Below are positions 26,998-35,220 of a stretch of 64,000 nt of DNA, piece after piece. The notes below the pieces were generated by a model. That model was not told the origin of the DNA, searched no databases, and saw nothing but the letters and a program-made list of their open reading frames with translations. Made by a program: the position numbers and the translations under genes. How positions within the stretch are numbered: position 1 is the stretch's first letter; each line of letters begins with the position of its first letter. The DNA comes from Mycolicibacterium brisbanense (GTDB lineage Bacteria > Actinomycetota > Actinomycetes > Mycobacteriales > Mycobacteriaceae): NCBI RefSeq assembly GCF_001570425.1, contig NZ_BCSX01000024.1, positions 620,001-684,000 on the forward strand, written 5' to 3'.

Positions 26998-28224
26998 ATG
27001 ACGCGTGCACTGGTGATCGGCGCCGGCGTCGCAGGCCCGGTTTTGGCGACCGCCCTTCAGCGCATCGGTATCGAGGCGACCCTGTTCGAACGGCAGCCGT
27101 CGCTCGAGCACCGCGGCGGATCCTGGTTGACGTTTCAGGCCAACGGCATGGACGCGCTGCGCGCGCTGGGCATCGCCGAACCGGTCGAAGCGCTGGGGTT
27201 CGACCTGGACACCATCAGCTTCGTCAACGGCAAGGGCCGACACCTCGGCCGCATGCCGCTCGCGAGTCCCCGCGCCGACGGCCAGCTGTCGCAGATGATG
27301 CGGCGCGACGACCTCTACCGCACGCTGACCCACGTCGCCGCCCAACACGGCGTCGGTGTCGCGACCGGCAAGGAACTCGTCGACGCGCACCTGACGCCCC
27401 GCGGAGTCGAGGCGACCTTCGCCGACGGCGACCACGCCACCGGGGACCTGTTGATCGGCTGCGACGGCATCCACTCCCGGGTACGTACCCTCATCGACCC
27501 CGCGGCGGTACCCCCGCGCTACGTGCCGGTCCTCAACATCGGCGGCCACATCCCCGGTTTCACCGTCGACGTGCCTCCCCGGGAATTCCGTATGCAGTTC
27601 GGCACCCGCTGCTTCTTCGCGTGGATGGCCACGCCCGATGGCGGCACGGTGTGGTTCGCCAACCCGCCCATGGCCCGTGAACCTGCGGACGGTGTTCTCT
27701 CCGGGCTGCCCGACAGCCAGTGGCGCACCTGGTTACACGAGTTGATGGACGGTGACGTCGGACCCGCACCGCACATCATCGATGCCGCTCCAGGTCCCCT
27801 GTTCGGATGGGCGACCTACGACATGCCCGTCGTGAAGCGCTGGTTCAACGAACGGATGATCGTGATCGGTGATGCTGCCCACGCAACCGCGCCCTCCGCC
27901 GGGCAGGGGGCCGCCATGTCGCTCGAAGACGCCGTCATCCTCGCCAAATGCCTGCGCGATACGCGCGAGATCAGCGAGGCCTTCGCCCTGTTCGAATCGG
28001 CTCGCCGCACCCGCGTCGAGCGAATCGTCAAATACGGTGCCCGCTCGGCAAACTCCAAGGCCGCAGGCCCCGTCGCACGCAGGATCCGCGATGCGCTCCT
28101 GCCGCTGGTCTTGCGGCGGGCGGAACGCGACGGCGGACGCTCGATGGCGTGGCTGCAGGGCCACCACATCGATTTCGCCGAACCGATGAGATCTCCCGCC
28201 GGGGCCGCGAAGATGACGCTATGA
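26998..28224 (+). CDS. FAD-dependent monooxygenase (PHBH/aromatic hydroxylase family)
   Basis: This 408-aa group A flavin monooxygenase has the dinucleotide fold GAGVAGPVLATALQRIGI at the N-terminus. The DG motif is LLIGCDGIHSRVR near residue 155, and the GD motif is IVIGDAAHATAPSAGQGAAM near residue 290. These are the three fingerprint motifs of p-hydroxybenzoate hydroxylase relatives, which use NAD(P)H and O2 to hydroxylate aromatics or modify antibiotics. I chose the ATG at 26998 because the frame upstream (to 26950) runs through the operator region. Its stop overlaps the start of the following alpha/beta hydrolase (ATGA). Control by the divergent MarR protein is likely. Confidence 0.9.
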   Translation: MTRALVIGAGVAGPVLATALQRIGIEATLFERQPSLEHRGGSWLTFQANGMDALRALGIAEPVEALGFDLDTISFVNGKGRHLGRMPLASPRADGQLSQMMRRDDLYRTLTHVAAQHGVGVATGKELVDAHLTPRGVEATFADGDHATGDLLIGCDGIHSRVRTLIDPAAVPPRYVPVLNIGGHIPGFTVDVPPREFRMQFGTRCFFAWMATPDGGTVWFANPPMAREPADGVLSGLPDSQWRTWLHELMDGDVGPAPHIIDAAPGPLFGWATYDMPVVKRWFNERMIVIGDAAHATAPSAGQGAAMSLEDAVILAKCLRDTREISEAFALFESARRTRVERIVKYGARSANSKAAGPVARRIRDALLPLVLRRAERDGGRSMAWLQGHHIDFAEPMRSPAGAAKMTL

Positions 28225-28967
28225 CGGTGGTTCTGGTGCACGGCAATCCGGAGTCCGACGCGCTCTGGGATCCGCTCGTGGCTGCACTGGGGCGCGACGA
28301 CGTCGTCCGGTTGTCCCCACCGGGGTTCGGTGCGCCGCTACCGAACGGGTTCACGGCGACGTATCTGGAGTACCGCGACTGGCTCGAGGCGCAGCTGGAG
28401 AACATCGACGGCCCGATCGACCTCGTCGGCCACGACTGGGGCGGCGGCCATGTCCTCAATGTCGTGATGCACCGGCCGGAGCTGGTGCGCAGTTGGGCCA
28501 GCGACGTCGTCGGACTGTTCGACCCCGAATACGTCTGGCACGACCTGGCGCAGGTGTGGCAGACACCCGGCGAGGGTGAACAGGCCGTCGACGCGATGCT
28601 CGGCGGCACGGTGGAAGACCGCGCGGCCCAGATGGCCGCCCTGGGCATACCCATCGACATCGCGACACAGATCGCCGCCGTTCAGGGCCCGGACATGGGC
28701 CGAGCGATCCTGGCGCTGTACCGCTCGGCGCGTCAGCCGGCGATGGCCGAGGCCGGCCGGGCGCTGGAGAATGCTCAGGCGCGGCCGGGCCTGTCACTGC
28801 TCGCGACCGACGATCCCTACATCGGCTCCGACGCCGTGCGACGGCGGGCGGCCGAGCGCGCCGGCGCCGAGACCGCCGTTCTGGAGGGCCTGGGGCACTG
28901 GTGGATGGTGCAGGATCCGGCGCGCGGCGCGGCCGCCCTCAGCGGCTTCTGGGAGTCCCTCGGCTAG
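28221..28967 (+). CDS. Alpha/beta hydrolase, epoxide hydrolase/haloalkane dehalogenase-like
   Basis: This 248-aa protein has the oxyanion-hole motif VLVHGNPESDALW at residue ~4, a nucleophile elbow LVGHDWGGGHVL near residue 75, and a C-terminal GLGHWWMVQDP carrying the catalytic histidine. An aspartate rather than serine at the elbow, with HGNP, is the pattern of haloalkane dehalogenases and epoxide hydrolases rather than esterases. The ATG overlaps the TGA of the monooxygenase gene, so the two are translationally coupled. An epoxide or hydroxylated product of the monooxygenase is a reasonable but unproven substrate. Its stop overlaps that of the convergent membrane-protein gene by 4 bp. Confidence 0.87.
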   Translation: MTVVLVHGNPESDALWDPLVAALGRDDVVRLSPPGFGAPLPNGFTATYLEYRDWLEAQLENIDGPIDLVGHDWGGGHVLNVVMHRPELVRSWASDVVGLFDPEYVWHDLAQVWQTPGEGEQAVDAMLGGTVEDRAAQMAALGIPIDIATQIAAVQGPDMGRAILALYRSARQPAMAEAGRALENAQARPGLSLLATDDPYIGSDAVRRRAAERAGAETAVLEGLGHWWMVQDPARGAAALSGFWESLG

Positions 28968-29362
28968 CGGCCGTGCGGGACGGTCGGCGCGATGTACTGG
29001 TACCACCACTCGGCGTACGCCTGGGCCTGCTGCGCGTCCTGACGAAGTTTGCGACGAGCATTCATGTTGTGGGCCAAGGCAATCCAGTTCATCACCAGGA
29101 TCGACAGGAAGCTCCACCAGCCAAGCAACAGGTTCTGCGTCAGGGCACTGCGCAGTGCCGCGTCGCACTGGGCGTAGGTACCCGTGACGCGTCGAGTCTG
29201 GTTGAACCAGAACACGAGTGCGCCGATGTGTGTCATGGCCGAGACCTGGAAGATCGGCTCGGCAGGCGGAGGCGGGTACTGCTGCTGACCTGACGGCGCC
29301 GGATAGCCGGCCTGCTGCGGGGGATAGCCGGGCTGTTGCTGCGGATAGCCGGGCTGCGACAT
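28964..29362 (-). CDS. Small membrane protein with QPGYP repeats
   Basis: This 132-aa protein begins MSQPGYPQQQPGYPPQQAGY, a tyrosine/proline repeat tail of ~40 residues. Two hydrophobic segments follow, one around AMTHIGALVFWFNQ and one LLLGWWSFLSILVMNWIALA, then a basic/aromatic C-terminus. The upstream frame to 29473 is not supported, because the proline-rich start is a clear actinobacterial N-terminus. The gene is divergent from an ArsR-type regulator. Function unknown; it resembles the many proline-tailed DUF-type membrane proteins in mycobacteria. Confidence 0.75.
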   Translation of the reverse strand: MSQPGYPQQQPGYPPQQAGYPAPSGQQQYPPPPAEPIFQVSAMTHIGALVFWFNQTRRVTGTYAQCDAALRSALTQNLLLGWWSFLSILVMNWIALAHNMNARRKLRQDAQQAQAYAEWWYQYIAPTVPHGR

Positions 29363-29459
29363 GGGCGGACCTCCCTGAACAGGGGCACGGAGCGGGCCCT
29401 TACCGAGAAGTCTAAAAGCGCCGGGGCGGGTGCCGAAGCACGAGTTTCGGCGTGAGGTC

Positions 29460-29490
29460 TTGACAACGTACAACCGTTTGGTTGTATGTT
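29460..29490 (+). promoter_or_regulatory. ArsR-type promoter with operator between -35 and -10
   Basis: TTGACA at 29460-29465 and TATGTT at 29485-29490 are separated by 19 bp. The spacer and -10 contain a perfect inverted repeat TACAACC-GTTT-GGTTGTA (29469-29486). Start of transcription about seven bases after the -10 would coincide with the GTG at 29497, so the message is probably leaderless. Confidence 0.55.
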
Positions 29491-29496
29491 GGTGAG

Positions 29497-29838
29497 GTGA
29501 CCGAGAGCGACGAGGACCGGGCCGACGCCCTGTTCCACGCGCTGTCCGATCGCACCCGACGCGACATCATGCGCCGGGTGCTGGCCGGGGAGCACTCGGT
29601 TTCGACGCTCGCGGCGAAGTACGACATGAGCTTCGCCGCGGTGCAGAAACACGTCGCCGTGCTGGAAAAGGCCGGCCTGCTCACCAAGCGGCGCAGTGGC
29701 CGCGAGCAGCTGGCCAACGGCGATGTGGCGGCGGTGCGGTCGGTGGCATCCATGCTCACCGAGCTCGAACAGGTGTGGCGCGGCCGCATCGCCCGCATCG
29801 ACGAACTGCTCTCATCCGACCCGAACCAGGAGGACTGA
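29497..29838 (+). CDS. ArsR family winged-helix regulator
   Basis: This 113-aa protein has the short ArsR fold. It contains ALFHALSDRTRRDIMRRVL, then HSVSTLAAKYDMSFAAVQKH with the recognition helix, and VLEKAGLLTKRRSGREQLAN for the wing. The cysteine metal-binding motifs of ArsR/SmtB sensors are absent, as in the subgroup paired with SRPBCC proteins. The GTG at 29497 fits a leaderless transcript; a TTG five codons upstream lies inside the operator and is unlikely. The following AHSA1-type gene begins 3 bp after its stop, so they form an operon probably repressed by this protein. Confidence 0.88.
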   Translation: MTESDEDRADALFHALSDRTRRDIMRRVLAGEHSVSTLAAKYDMSFAAVQKHVAVLEKAGLLTKRRSGREQLANGDVAAVRSVASMLTELEQVWRGRIARIDELLSSDPNQED

Positions 29839-29841
29839 TCC

Positions 29842-30327
29842 ATGCCCGTGACCGACGTGAAACACGATCTCGACAACCTCACCCTGACCATCACGGCCGA
29901 CTTCGCAGCACCGGTACAGCGCGTCTGGCAGGTTTACGCCGACCCGCGTCAGCTCGAAAAGGTATGGGGCCCGCCGACATACCCGGCCACCGTCGTCGAC
30001 CACGACCTGACTCCCGGCGGCCGCATGACCTACTTCATGACCGGCCCCGAGGGCGACAAGCACGCCGGATACTGGGAGGTCACCGCGGTCGACGAGCCGA
30101 AGAGCTTTTCCTTCATCGACGGATTCGCCGACCTGGACTTCAACCCGAACCCCGACCTGCCGGTGTCGACCAACGTCTACACGTTCTCCGAACACGACGG
30201 CGGCACCCGCGCGGTATATGTGAGCACCTTCGCCTCCGCCGAGGCGCTTCAGCAGGTGCTCGATATGGGCGTGGTCGAGGGTGCCTCGCTGGCGATCAAT
30301 CAGATCGACGAGCTGCTTGCGTCCTGA
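29842..30327 (+). CDS. SRPBCC (AHSA1/START-like) family protein
   Basis: This 161-aa protein has the AHSA1-type pattern: FAAPVQRVWQVYADPRQLEK with WGPPTYPATVV, then a central GGRMTYFMTGPEGDKHAGYW, and a C-terminal amphipathic helix (ALQQVLDMGVVEGASLAIN). The fold makes a hydrophobic pocket for small ligands. Genes of this type usually follow an ArsR regulator without metal ligands, exactly as here. Physiological ligand unknown. Confidence 0.88.
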   Translation: MPVTDVKHDLDNLTLTITADFAAPVQRVWQVYADPRQLEKVWGPPTYPATVVDHDLTPGGRMTYFMTGPEGDKHAGYWEVTAVDEPKSFSFIDGFADLDFNPNPDLPVSTNVYTFSEHDGGTRAVYVSTFASAEALQQVLDMGVVEGASLAINQIDELLAS

Positions 30328-30427
30328 CCCACGGCGCCGGCCGTCCTGGACACCAGGGCGGCCGGTGGCCACGGGCCCGTGACACGATAGGTCCCTACGC
30401 AGGGCCCGGGCGGTATACGTTCGTACC

Positions 30428-31897
30428 GTGGACTTCGACGAGTACCGCGCGCATGATGCCACTGGCCTGGCGAAACTGGTTGCGGACAAGGAGGTTTCGC
30501 CGACAGAGCTGCTCGCCGCAGCGCGGGACCGCGCAGCAGCCGTCAACCCGCGGATCAATGCGATCGTGCGCGACATTCCGGCGACCCCGTCCGATGACAT
30601 CAGCGGTCCATTCGCCGGTGTCCCGTTCCTGATCAAGGACCTCGGCCAGGATTACGCGGGGTTGCCGACCTCGGCCGGGTCCCGTGCGCTGATGTCGCGG
30701 CCGGCCGCCGAACACGCCACCGTCGTGCGGCGCTGGATCGATGCGGGCCTGGTCATCTTCGGCAAGACCAACACACCGGAGTTCGGCGCGAAAGGCATCA
30801 CCGAGCCGGTCGCATGGGGTCCGGCGCGCAATCCCTGGGATCTGACGCGGACACCCGGTGGTTCGTCGGGCGGGTCCGCGGCGGCGGTGGCTGCCGGGAT
30901 CGTGCCCTGCGCGGGAGCCAACGACGGCGGCGGTTCGATCCGGATACCGGCGGCATCCTGCGGACTTGTCGGCCTGAAACCCGGCCGGGGCCTGGTGCCG
31001 TCGGGGCCGGAGAGCGCGGAACCCATGCACGGTGCGGCCGTCCACGGCGTCGTCACCCGTACGGTGCGCGACACCGCCGCGATGCTCGACATCCTCAGCG
31101 GCGGGGAACCGTGGGGCCCGTACGCACCCGCCATGCCCACCTCGTCATTCGCGTCATGTGTGGGTGCGGATCCCGGCAAGCTGCGAATCGGGGTGCGGGT
31201 ACCGAGCGCGATCAATCCGACGCCACACCCCGAGGCCGTTGCGGCGGTGGCGGCAACCGTGGATGCGCTCACCGAACTCGGCCATCATGTCGAGGAGCTC
31301 CCGCAAGCTCCCTTCGACGACGCCGCGTTGGCACGCGACTTCCTGCTCACCTGGTTCGTCTACGCCGCTTGGGAAGTCGCCGAGGCCAAGCGGCTGACGG
31401 GGGCAGCCGACGACTCGTTCGAGCGCGACACGTTGATCATGGCGGCTCTGGGCCGGGCCACCAGCAGTGTCGACTACGTGGATGCTGTGCAGCGACGCCA
31501 TGAGCACACGCGCCGGCTGAGTACCTTCTTCGAGTCCTACGACCTGCTGTTGACGCCGACGTTGGCGACGCTGCCCCCGATGATCGGTGAGTTCGACCTG
31601 CCCGGGGTGCTGCAACACGCCGCGGATGCGCTGATCAAGACCCGCACGGCAAGTCTGTTGCGCTACACCAAGATTGTCGACGACATGGTCGACAAAAACC
31701 TCGGCTGGGTGCCCTACACCCAATTGGCGAACATCACCGGCAGGCCCGCGATCTCCTTGCCGCTGCACTGGACGGCCGAAGGGCTGCCGCTCGGCGTCCA
31801 GTTCGTCGCGCCGCTGGCCGGCGAATCGCTGTTGCTCAAGCTGGCGTCCCAGCTTGAGCAGGCGGTGCCGTGGGTGGATCGGCTCGCCCCGGCCTAA
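30428..31897 (+). CDS. Amidase (amidase signature family)
   Basis: This 489-aa protein has the amidase-signature catalytic triad. The lysine is in GVPFLIKDLGQ near residue 75, the cis-serine in TPGGSSGGSAAAVAAG near residue 145, and the nucleophile serine in DGGGSIRIPAASCGLVGLKP near residue 170. The length is typical for bacterial amidases hydrolysing carboxamides. It starts with GTG at 30428. It stands alone; the next features are a palindromic repeat 10 bp after its stop and a convergent permease. Substrate unknown. Confidence 0.92.
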   Translation: MDFDEYRAHDATGLAKLVADKEVSPTELLAAARDRAAAVNPRINAIVRDIPATPSDDISGPFAGVPFLIKDLGQDYAGLPTSAGSRALMSRPAAEHATVVRRWIDAGLVIFGKTNTPEFGAKGITEPVAWGPARNPWDLTRTPGGSSGGSAAAVAAGIVPCAGANDGGGSIRIPAASCGLVGLKPGRGLVPSGPESAEPMHGAAVHGVVTRTVRDTAAMLDILSGGEPWGPYAPAMPTSSFASCVGADPGKLRIGVRVPSAINPTPHPEAVAAVAATVDALTELGHHVEELPQAPFDDAALARDFLLTWFVYAAWEVAEAKRLTGAADDSFERDTLIMAALGRATSSVDYVDAVQRRHEHTRRLSTFFESYDLLLTPTLATLPPMIGEFDLPGVLQHAADALIKTRTASLLRYTKIVDDMVDKNLGWVPYTQLANITGRPAISLPLHWTAEGLPLGVQFVAPLAGESLLLKLASQLEQAVPWVDRLAPA

Positions 31898-31907
31898 CCC
31901 CGCCCCA

Positions 31908-31968
31908 CCGGAACTGCATTCCGGGTTGTAAAAGTCGCGGCTCAACAACCGGGAATGCAGTTCCGCGG
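31908..31968. repeat. Palindromic repeat element, copy 1
   Basis: A ~60-bp element whose arms contain GGAACTGCATTCC (31910-31922) and its exact reverse complement GGAATGCAGTTCC (31952-31964). Pairing continues inward through GGGTTGT/ACAACC with one mismatch, around an AAAAGTCGC-type loop. A near-identical copy lies at 41461-41523. Both sit between convergent genes, so the hairpin may act as a bidirectional terminator as well as being a dispersed repeat. Confidence 0.85.
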
Positions 31969-31996
31969 CGTCAGGGCGTGGGGTCAGGGCGTGCCG

Positions 31997-33469
31997 TCAG
32001 GTCGGGATCGCGTCACTGTACGGCGCGGTGCTGCGGTCGTGAAGCGGGTGAATGACCATGTACACCAGGCCGATTCCCACCACGACGGCAGCTGAGAGAG
32101 CCACGATCCAGTTGTCGTACCAGGGTGCGCCGGGGGTACGGGGCCAGGCCATGTTGATCATCGCGGTGACGCCGTAGACCAGCGCTGCGATGTTGACGGC
32201 CAGGCCCCACTTGCCGAGCTGGTACTTGCCACTGGGCACCCAGCCCTTGAGCCGAGCCCGCAGTGCGGCGAGCACGACCATCTGGAAACCGAGGTAGATG
32301 CCGAACGCCGCGAAGCTGATGATCTTCGTGATGGCGTCGGTGGAGACCTTGGACCCGATGACGATCAGCGCCGGCACGACGGCGGCCAGCACCAGGGCAT
32401 ACGGCGGGACGTGCCGGGTGGTGGAAAACCTCTTGAGCAACGAGCTGCCCATGATCATGCCGTCGCGGCCGTAGGAGTAGGCCAGCCGGCTTGCGGCGGC
32501 CTGCAAGCTCATCGCACAGGACAGGAACGAGATCAGCACCACGAGCAGGATCACCTTGGCACCGACGGGCCCGAACGCCTCGTTCAGCACGGTGCTCACG
32601 GGATCGGTGTTCTCCCCGGCAATGACGGCCGGGATGTCGGCGACCGACAGTACGAGCGCCAGACACACGAAAGTCGCTGCGGCACCGCCGATGTAGATGG
32701 TCCGGCGCATGGCCTTGGGGATCAGCCGGCCTGGGTTGGGCACCTCCTCGGCGACGTCACCGCATGCCTCGAAGCCGTAGTACTGGTAGACGCCGATGAG
32801 CGCGGCCGCCGCGAAGGCCCACATGTAGTTGCCATCACCGCCCGCACCGAAGCTGTCGAACAGGACTCCGAGATTGTGGTGGCGATGCGCGACGATGAGC
32901 CAGACGCCCACCACGAGGGCGCCGATGATCTCGGCCGTGAAGCCGATAATCGCCGCCTTGGCAAGCACTTTGGTGCCCATGAAGTTGATGGCGGTGGCCA
33001 GCGCGAGCAGCACCAGTGCGAAGGCGATGGTGTTGTTCACGGTCGCGTCGAAACCGAGCGCCGCCGCGATGAACGGCCCGGCGCCGTAGACCACCGAGGC
33101 GATGGTGACCAGCAGGGCCACCAGGTAGACCCAGCCGGTCATCCAGGCGTACCGACGCCCCCACAATCGTCGCGCCCATGGGTACACACCGCCGGCGACG
33201 GGGAACTGCGCGACGATCTCGCTGAACGTGAGCGCCACCAGGAGCTGGCCCACGCCGACGATGAGGAAGCTCCAGATCATCGGTGGGCCGCCGGTGGCCA
33301 GCGCATAGGCGAACAGCGTGTAGACGCCTACGACGGGCGACAGATACGTGAAGCCGAGGGAGAAGTTCGCCCACGGGCTCATGTCGCGCTTGAACTCGGA
33401 CTGGTAGCCGAGTGCGTGCAGATGCTGGACGTCGTCCTCGTCGGGAGGGGCGGGGCTGGAAGTTGACAT
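31997..33469 (-). CDS. APC family amino acid/amine permease
   Basis: This 490-aa integral membrane protein of the amino acid-polyamine-organocation superfamily has about 12 hydrophobic segments. The first is SLGFTYLSPVVGVYTLFAYA. The consensus region following TM1-2 is LVALTFSEIVAQFPVAGGVY, and a mid-protein GFEACGDVAEEVPNPGRLIP is typical of GABA/amino-acid permeases. The N-terminus is cytosolic and acidic. It is divergent from the GntR regulator of the amine operon (156 bp apart), so it may import an amine or amino acid for that pathway. The substrate is inferred from context only. Confidence 0.88.
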   Translation of the reverse strand: MSTSSPAPPDEDDVQHLHALGYQSEFKRDMSPWANFSLGFTYLSPVVGVYTLFAYALATGGPPMIWSFLIVGVGQLLVALTFSEIVAQFPVAGGVYPWARRLWGRRYAWMTGWVYLVALLVTIASVVYGAGPFIAAALGFDATVNNTIAFALVLLALATAINFMGTKVLAKAAIIGFTAEIIGALVVGVWLIVAHRHHNLGVLFDSFGAGGDGNYMWAFAAAALIGVYQYYGFEACGDVAEEVPNPGRLIPKAMRRTIYIGGAAATFVCLALVLSVADIPAVIAGENTDPVSTVLNEAFGPVGAKVILLVVLISFLSCAMSLQAAASRLAYSYGRDGMIMGSSLLKRFSTTRHVPPYALVLAAVVPALIVIGSKVSTDAITKIISFAAFGIYLGFQMVVLAALRARLKGWVPSGKYQLGKWGLAVNIAALVYGVTAMINMAWPRTPGAPWYDNWIVALSAAVVVGIGLVYMVIHPLHDRSTAPYSDAIPT

Positions 33470-33501
33470 GGCCGTACTTTCTTGGGTAGGCGCAAGGTGA
33501 A

Positions 33502-33518
33502 GTAGTGCGAAAAACTAC
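33502..33518. promoter_or_regulatory. Candidate GntR operator half-site pair
   Basis: GTAGT (33502-33506) and ACTAC (33514-33518) form an inverted repeat with a 7-bp A-rich spacer. It lies in the divergent gap between the permease and the GntR regulator. It could serve both, but no second copy was identified. Confidence 0.35.
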
Positions 33519-33625
33519 ATTCCTATTGTTTATCCGGCAAGCGGTTCGGCGGAATTGGCCCGAAATCCGGTAGATTGCCGTCGTCGGACCTCGCCGGAAG
33601 GGTGTTCGCGGAGGAGGAGACGCAG

Positions 33626-34366
33626 GTGTCGTCGTTGTCGCCGCTGGTCGCGTCGGAAGCGCCGGTCGGGCGCGCCGACGAGATCGTGCAACGCATCACC
33701 GAGGCCATCCACCTGGGGTTGCTCGACGACGGCGAGCGGCTACCCGTCGAAATCGATCTCGCGGCCCAGTTCGGCGTGGCGCCCATGACCGTGCGGGAGG
33801 CGCTGGCGACGCTGCGCGAACAACAGCTGGTCGAGACCCGGCGCGGGCGCAGCGGCGGATCGTTCGTGCGACGGCCCGAGGGCCCGCCGATCGACCAGCT
33901 GACCGCGCGACTGGCCGCCATGAGCGCCTCTGACCTGCGCGACCTGTTCGACGAACACACCGCGATCGCCGGGCTGGCCGCGCGTCTGGCCGCCCAGCGC
34001 GCCGCACCTTACGCCGTGCGGCGCCTGTTCGCCCTCACCGATCAGCTCGATGCGGCGACGACGCTCGGGGATCGGATCCGGGCCGACAGTCGCTTCCAGA
34101 TCCAGGTGGCCATTGCGTCTCAGTCGGCGCGGCTGGCCCGCCGCGAGGCGAACCTCCAGGCCGAAGTGGCCGGCCTGATCTGGCTGCCGCTGGGCCCGCC
34201 GCTCGACGTGGCCGCCTATGTCGAGGAGCAGCACGCCATCGCCGCAGCAGTTGCTTCGGAGAACGCCGACGAAGCGCGGCGGCTTGCGGAAGCGCATGTC
34301 ATGGGACAGCTTGCGCGCCTGACCACCGTCAACTTGGACCTCACGACCCAGGAATCCGGCTCATGA
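33626..34366 (+). CDS. GntR/FadR family transcriptional regulator
   Basis: This 246-aa protein has a GntR winged helix near the N-terminus: ADEIVQRITEAIHLGLLDDG, then LPVEIDLAAQFGVAPMTVRE with ALATLREQQLVETRRGRSGG. A C-terminal FCD-type helical ligand domain follows (LRDLFDEHTAIAGLAARLAA). I chose the GTG at 33626 because GGAGGAGA lies just upstream (33611-33619); earlier in-frame TTG/GTG codons lack such a site. It overlaps the next gene by 4 bp (ATGA). A GntR-type gene (pipR) stands upstream of the piperidine/pyrrolidine P450 of M. smegmatis as I recall, which fits this position. Confidence 0.87.
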   Translation: MSSLSPLVASEAPVGRADEIVQRITEAIHLGLLDDGERLPVEIDLAAQFGVAPMTVREALATLREQQLVETRRGRSGGSFVRRPEGPPIDQLTARLAAMSASDLRDLFDEHTAIAGLAARLAAQRAAPYAVRRLFALTDQLDAATTLGDRIRADSRFQIQVAIASQSARLARREANLQAEVAGLIWLPLGPPLDVAAYVEEQHAIAAAVASENADEARRLAEAHVMGQLARLTTVNLDLTTQESGS

Positions 34367-35094
34367 CCGACGACACGCTGGCTCGCCGCCTCGCCGAGCG
34401 GGCGTCACAACCGCTCGAACCGATCTATGACCTGCTGCAGCGGATCGCCGACGAGGTGCTGCGCAGCCGGCCGCGGCGCGCGACGCTCACCGAGGCGCAT
34501 TTCAGCGGGCTGCAGCGCATGCTCGCCGATCTCCTCCGCGACGAACACGCCGTCTGGGGTATGGGTTACATCGCGGCGCCGTTCGCCGTCGAAGGCAAGG
34601 AGCGCTACCTGGCCTGGTGGCAGCGCCGTGACGACCGCGTCGCCCGACTGCGCCTGAACTTCGATCCCACCAGCATCGACGTGTACGACTACCTGGAGAT
34701 GGATTGGTACCAGCTGGCACTCAACGGCCAGCAGCGCGTGGCTTACGGTCCCTACGTCGACTACAGCGGCTCGGACATGTACACCATCACCGCCACGATC
34801 CCCGTCGTCGGCGAGGACGGCACCTTCCTCGGCATCGCGGGTGCCGATCTCGTTGTCGGCGAGGTCGAACGCAAACTGCTCGAAGTACTGCGCGGCGCCG
34901 GCGACGACACGCTGATCGTGAGCACCGAGCGTCGCGTCATCGCCTCGAACACCCCCCGGTGGTTCGTCGGCTCGCGCCTTCCCGCGATGCCGACGGTCGG
35001 CCCGCCCGACGATCCCGAGGCATTCCGCGAGGTCGCCGACATGCCGCTGGGCACCGGGTGGGTGCTGGCCGTCGCGTGGCCGACGCACACCTGA
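34363..35094 (+). CDS. Soluble Cache-domain sensor protein
   Basis: This 243-aa protein contains a PDC/Cache-type ligand-binding domain. Its core motif is DYLEMDWYQLALNGQQRVAY followed by GPYVDYSGSDMYTITATIPV and FLGIAGADLVVGEVE, which in chemoreceptors and kinases bind amines, amino acids or acids. Here there is no signal peptide, no membrane helix and no output domain, so it appears to be a cytosolic, stand-alone sensor. Its start overlaps the GntR stop, so the two proteins are made in stoichiometric amounts and might act together; that is inference. Confidence 0.8.
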   Translation: MTDDTLARRLAERASQPLEPIYDLLQRIADEVLRSRPRRATLTEAHFSGLQRMLADLLRDEHAVWGMGYIAAPFAVEGKERYLAWWQRRDDRVARLRLNFDPTSIDVYDYLEMDWYQLALNGQQRVAYGPYVDYSGSDMYTITATIPVVGEDGTFLGIAGADLVVGEVERKLLEVLRGAGDDTLIVSTERRVIASNTPRWFVGSRLPAMPTVGPPDDPEAFREVADMPLGTGWVLAVAWPTHT

Positions 35095-35150
35095 CCGGCA
35101 AGACCCGACCCTCCGCAACCTGCGCTTTGCACCCAACTCGGCTCGATCTA

Positions 35151-35177
35151 TTGACATTAAGACCCTATTTCTAGAGT
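35151..35177 (+). promoter_or_regulatory. Candidate promoter of the P450 operon
   Basis: TTGACA at 35151-35156 and TAGAGT at 35172-35177 lie 15 bp apart in an AT-rich patch of the 126-bp gap before the P450. The ribosome-binding site CGGAGGAAG sits seven bases before the ATG at 35221. Confidence 0.4.
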
Positions 35178-35220
35178 ATTTAGTGATCATTCGATCCCCG
35201 AGCTCTCGGAGGAAGCCCCG

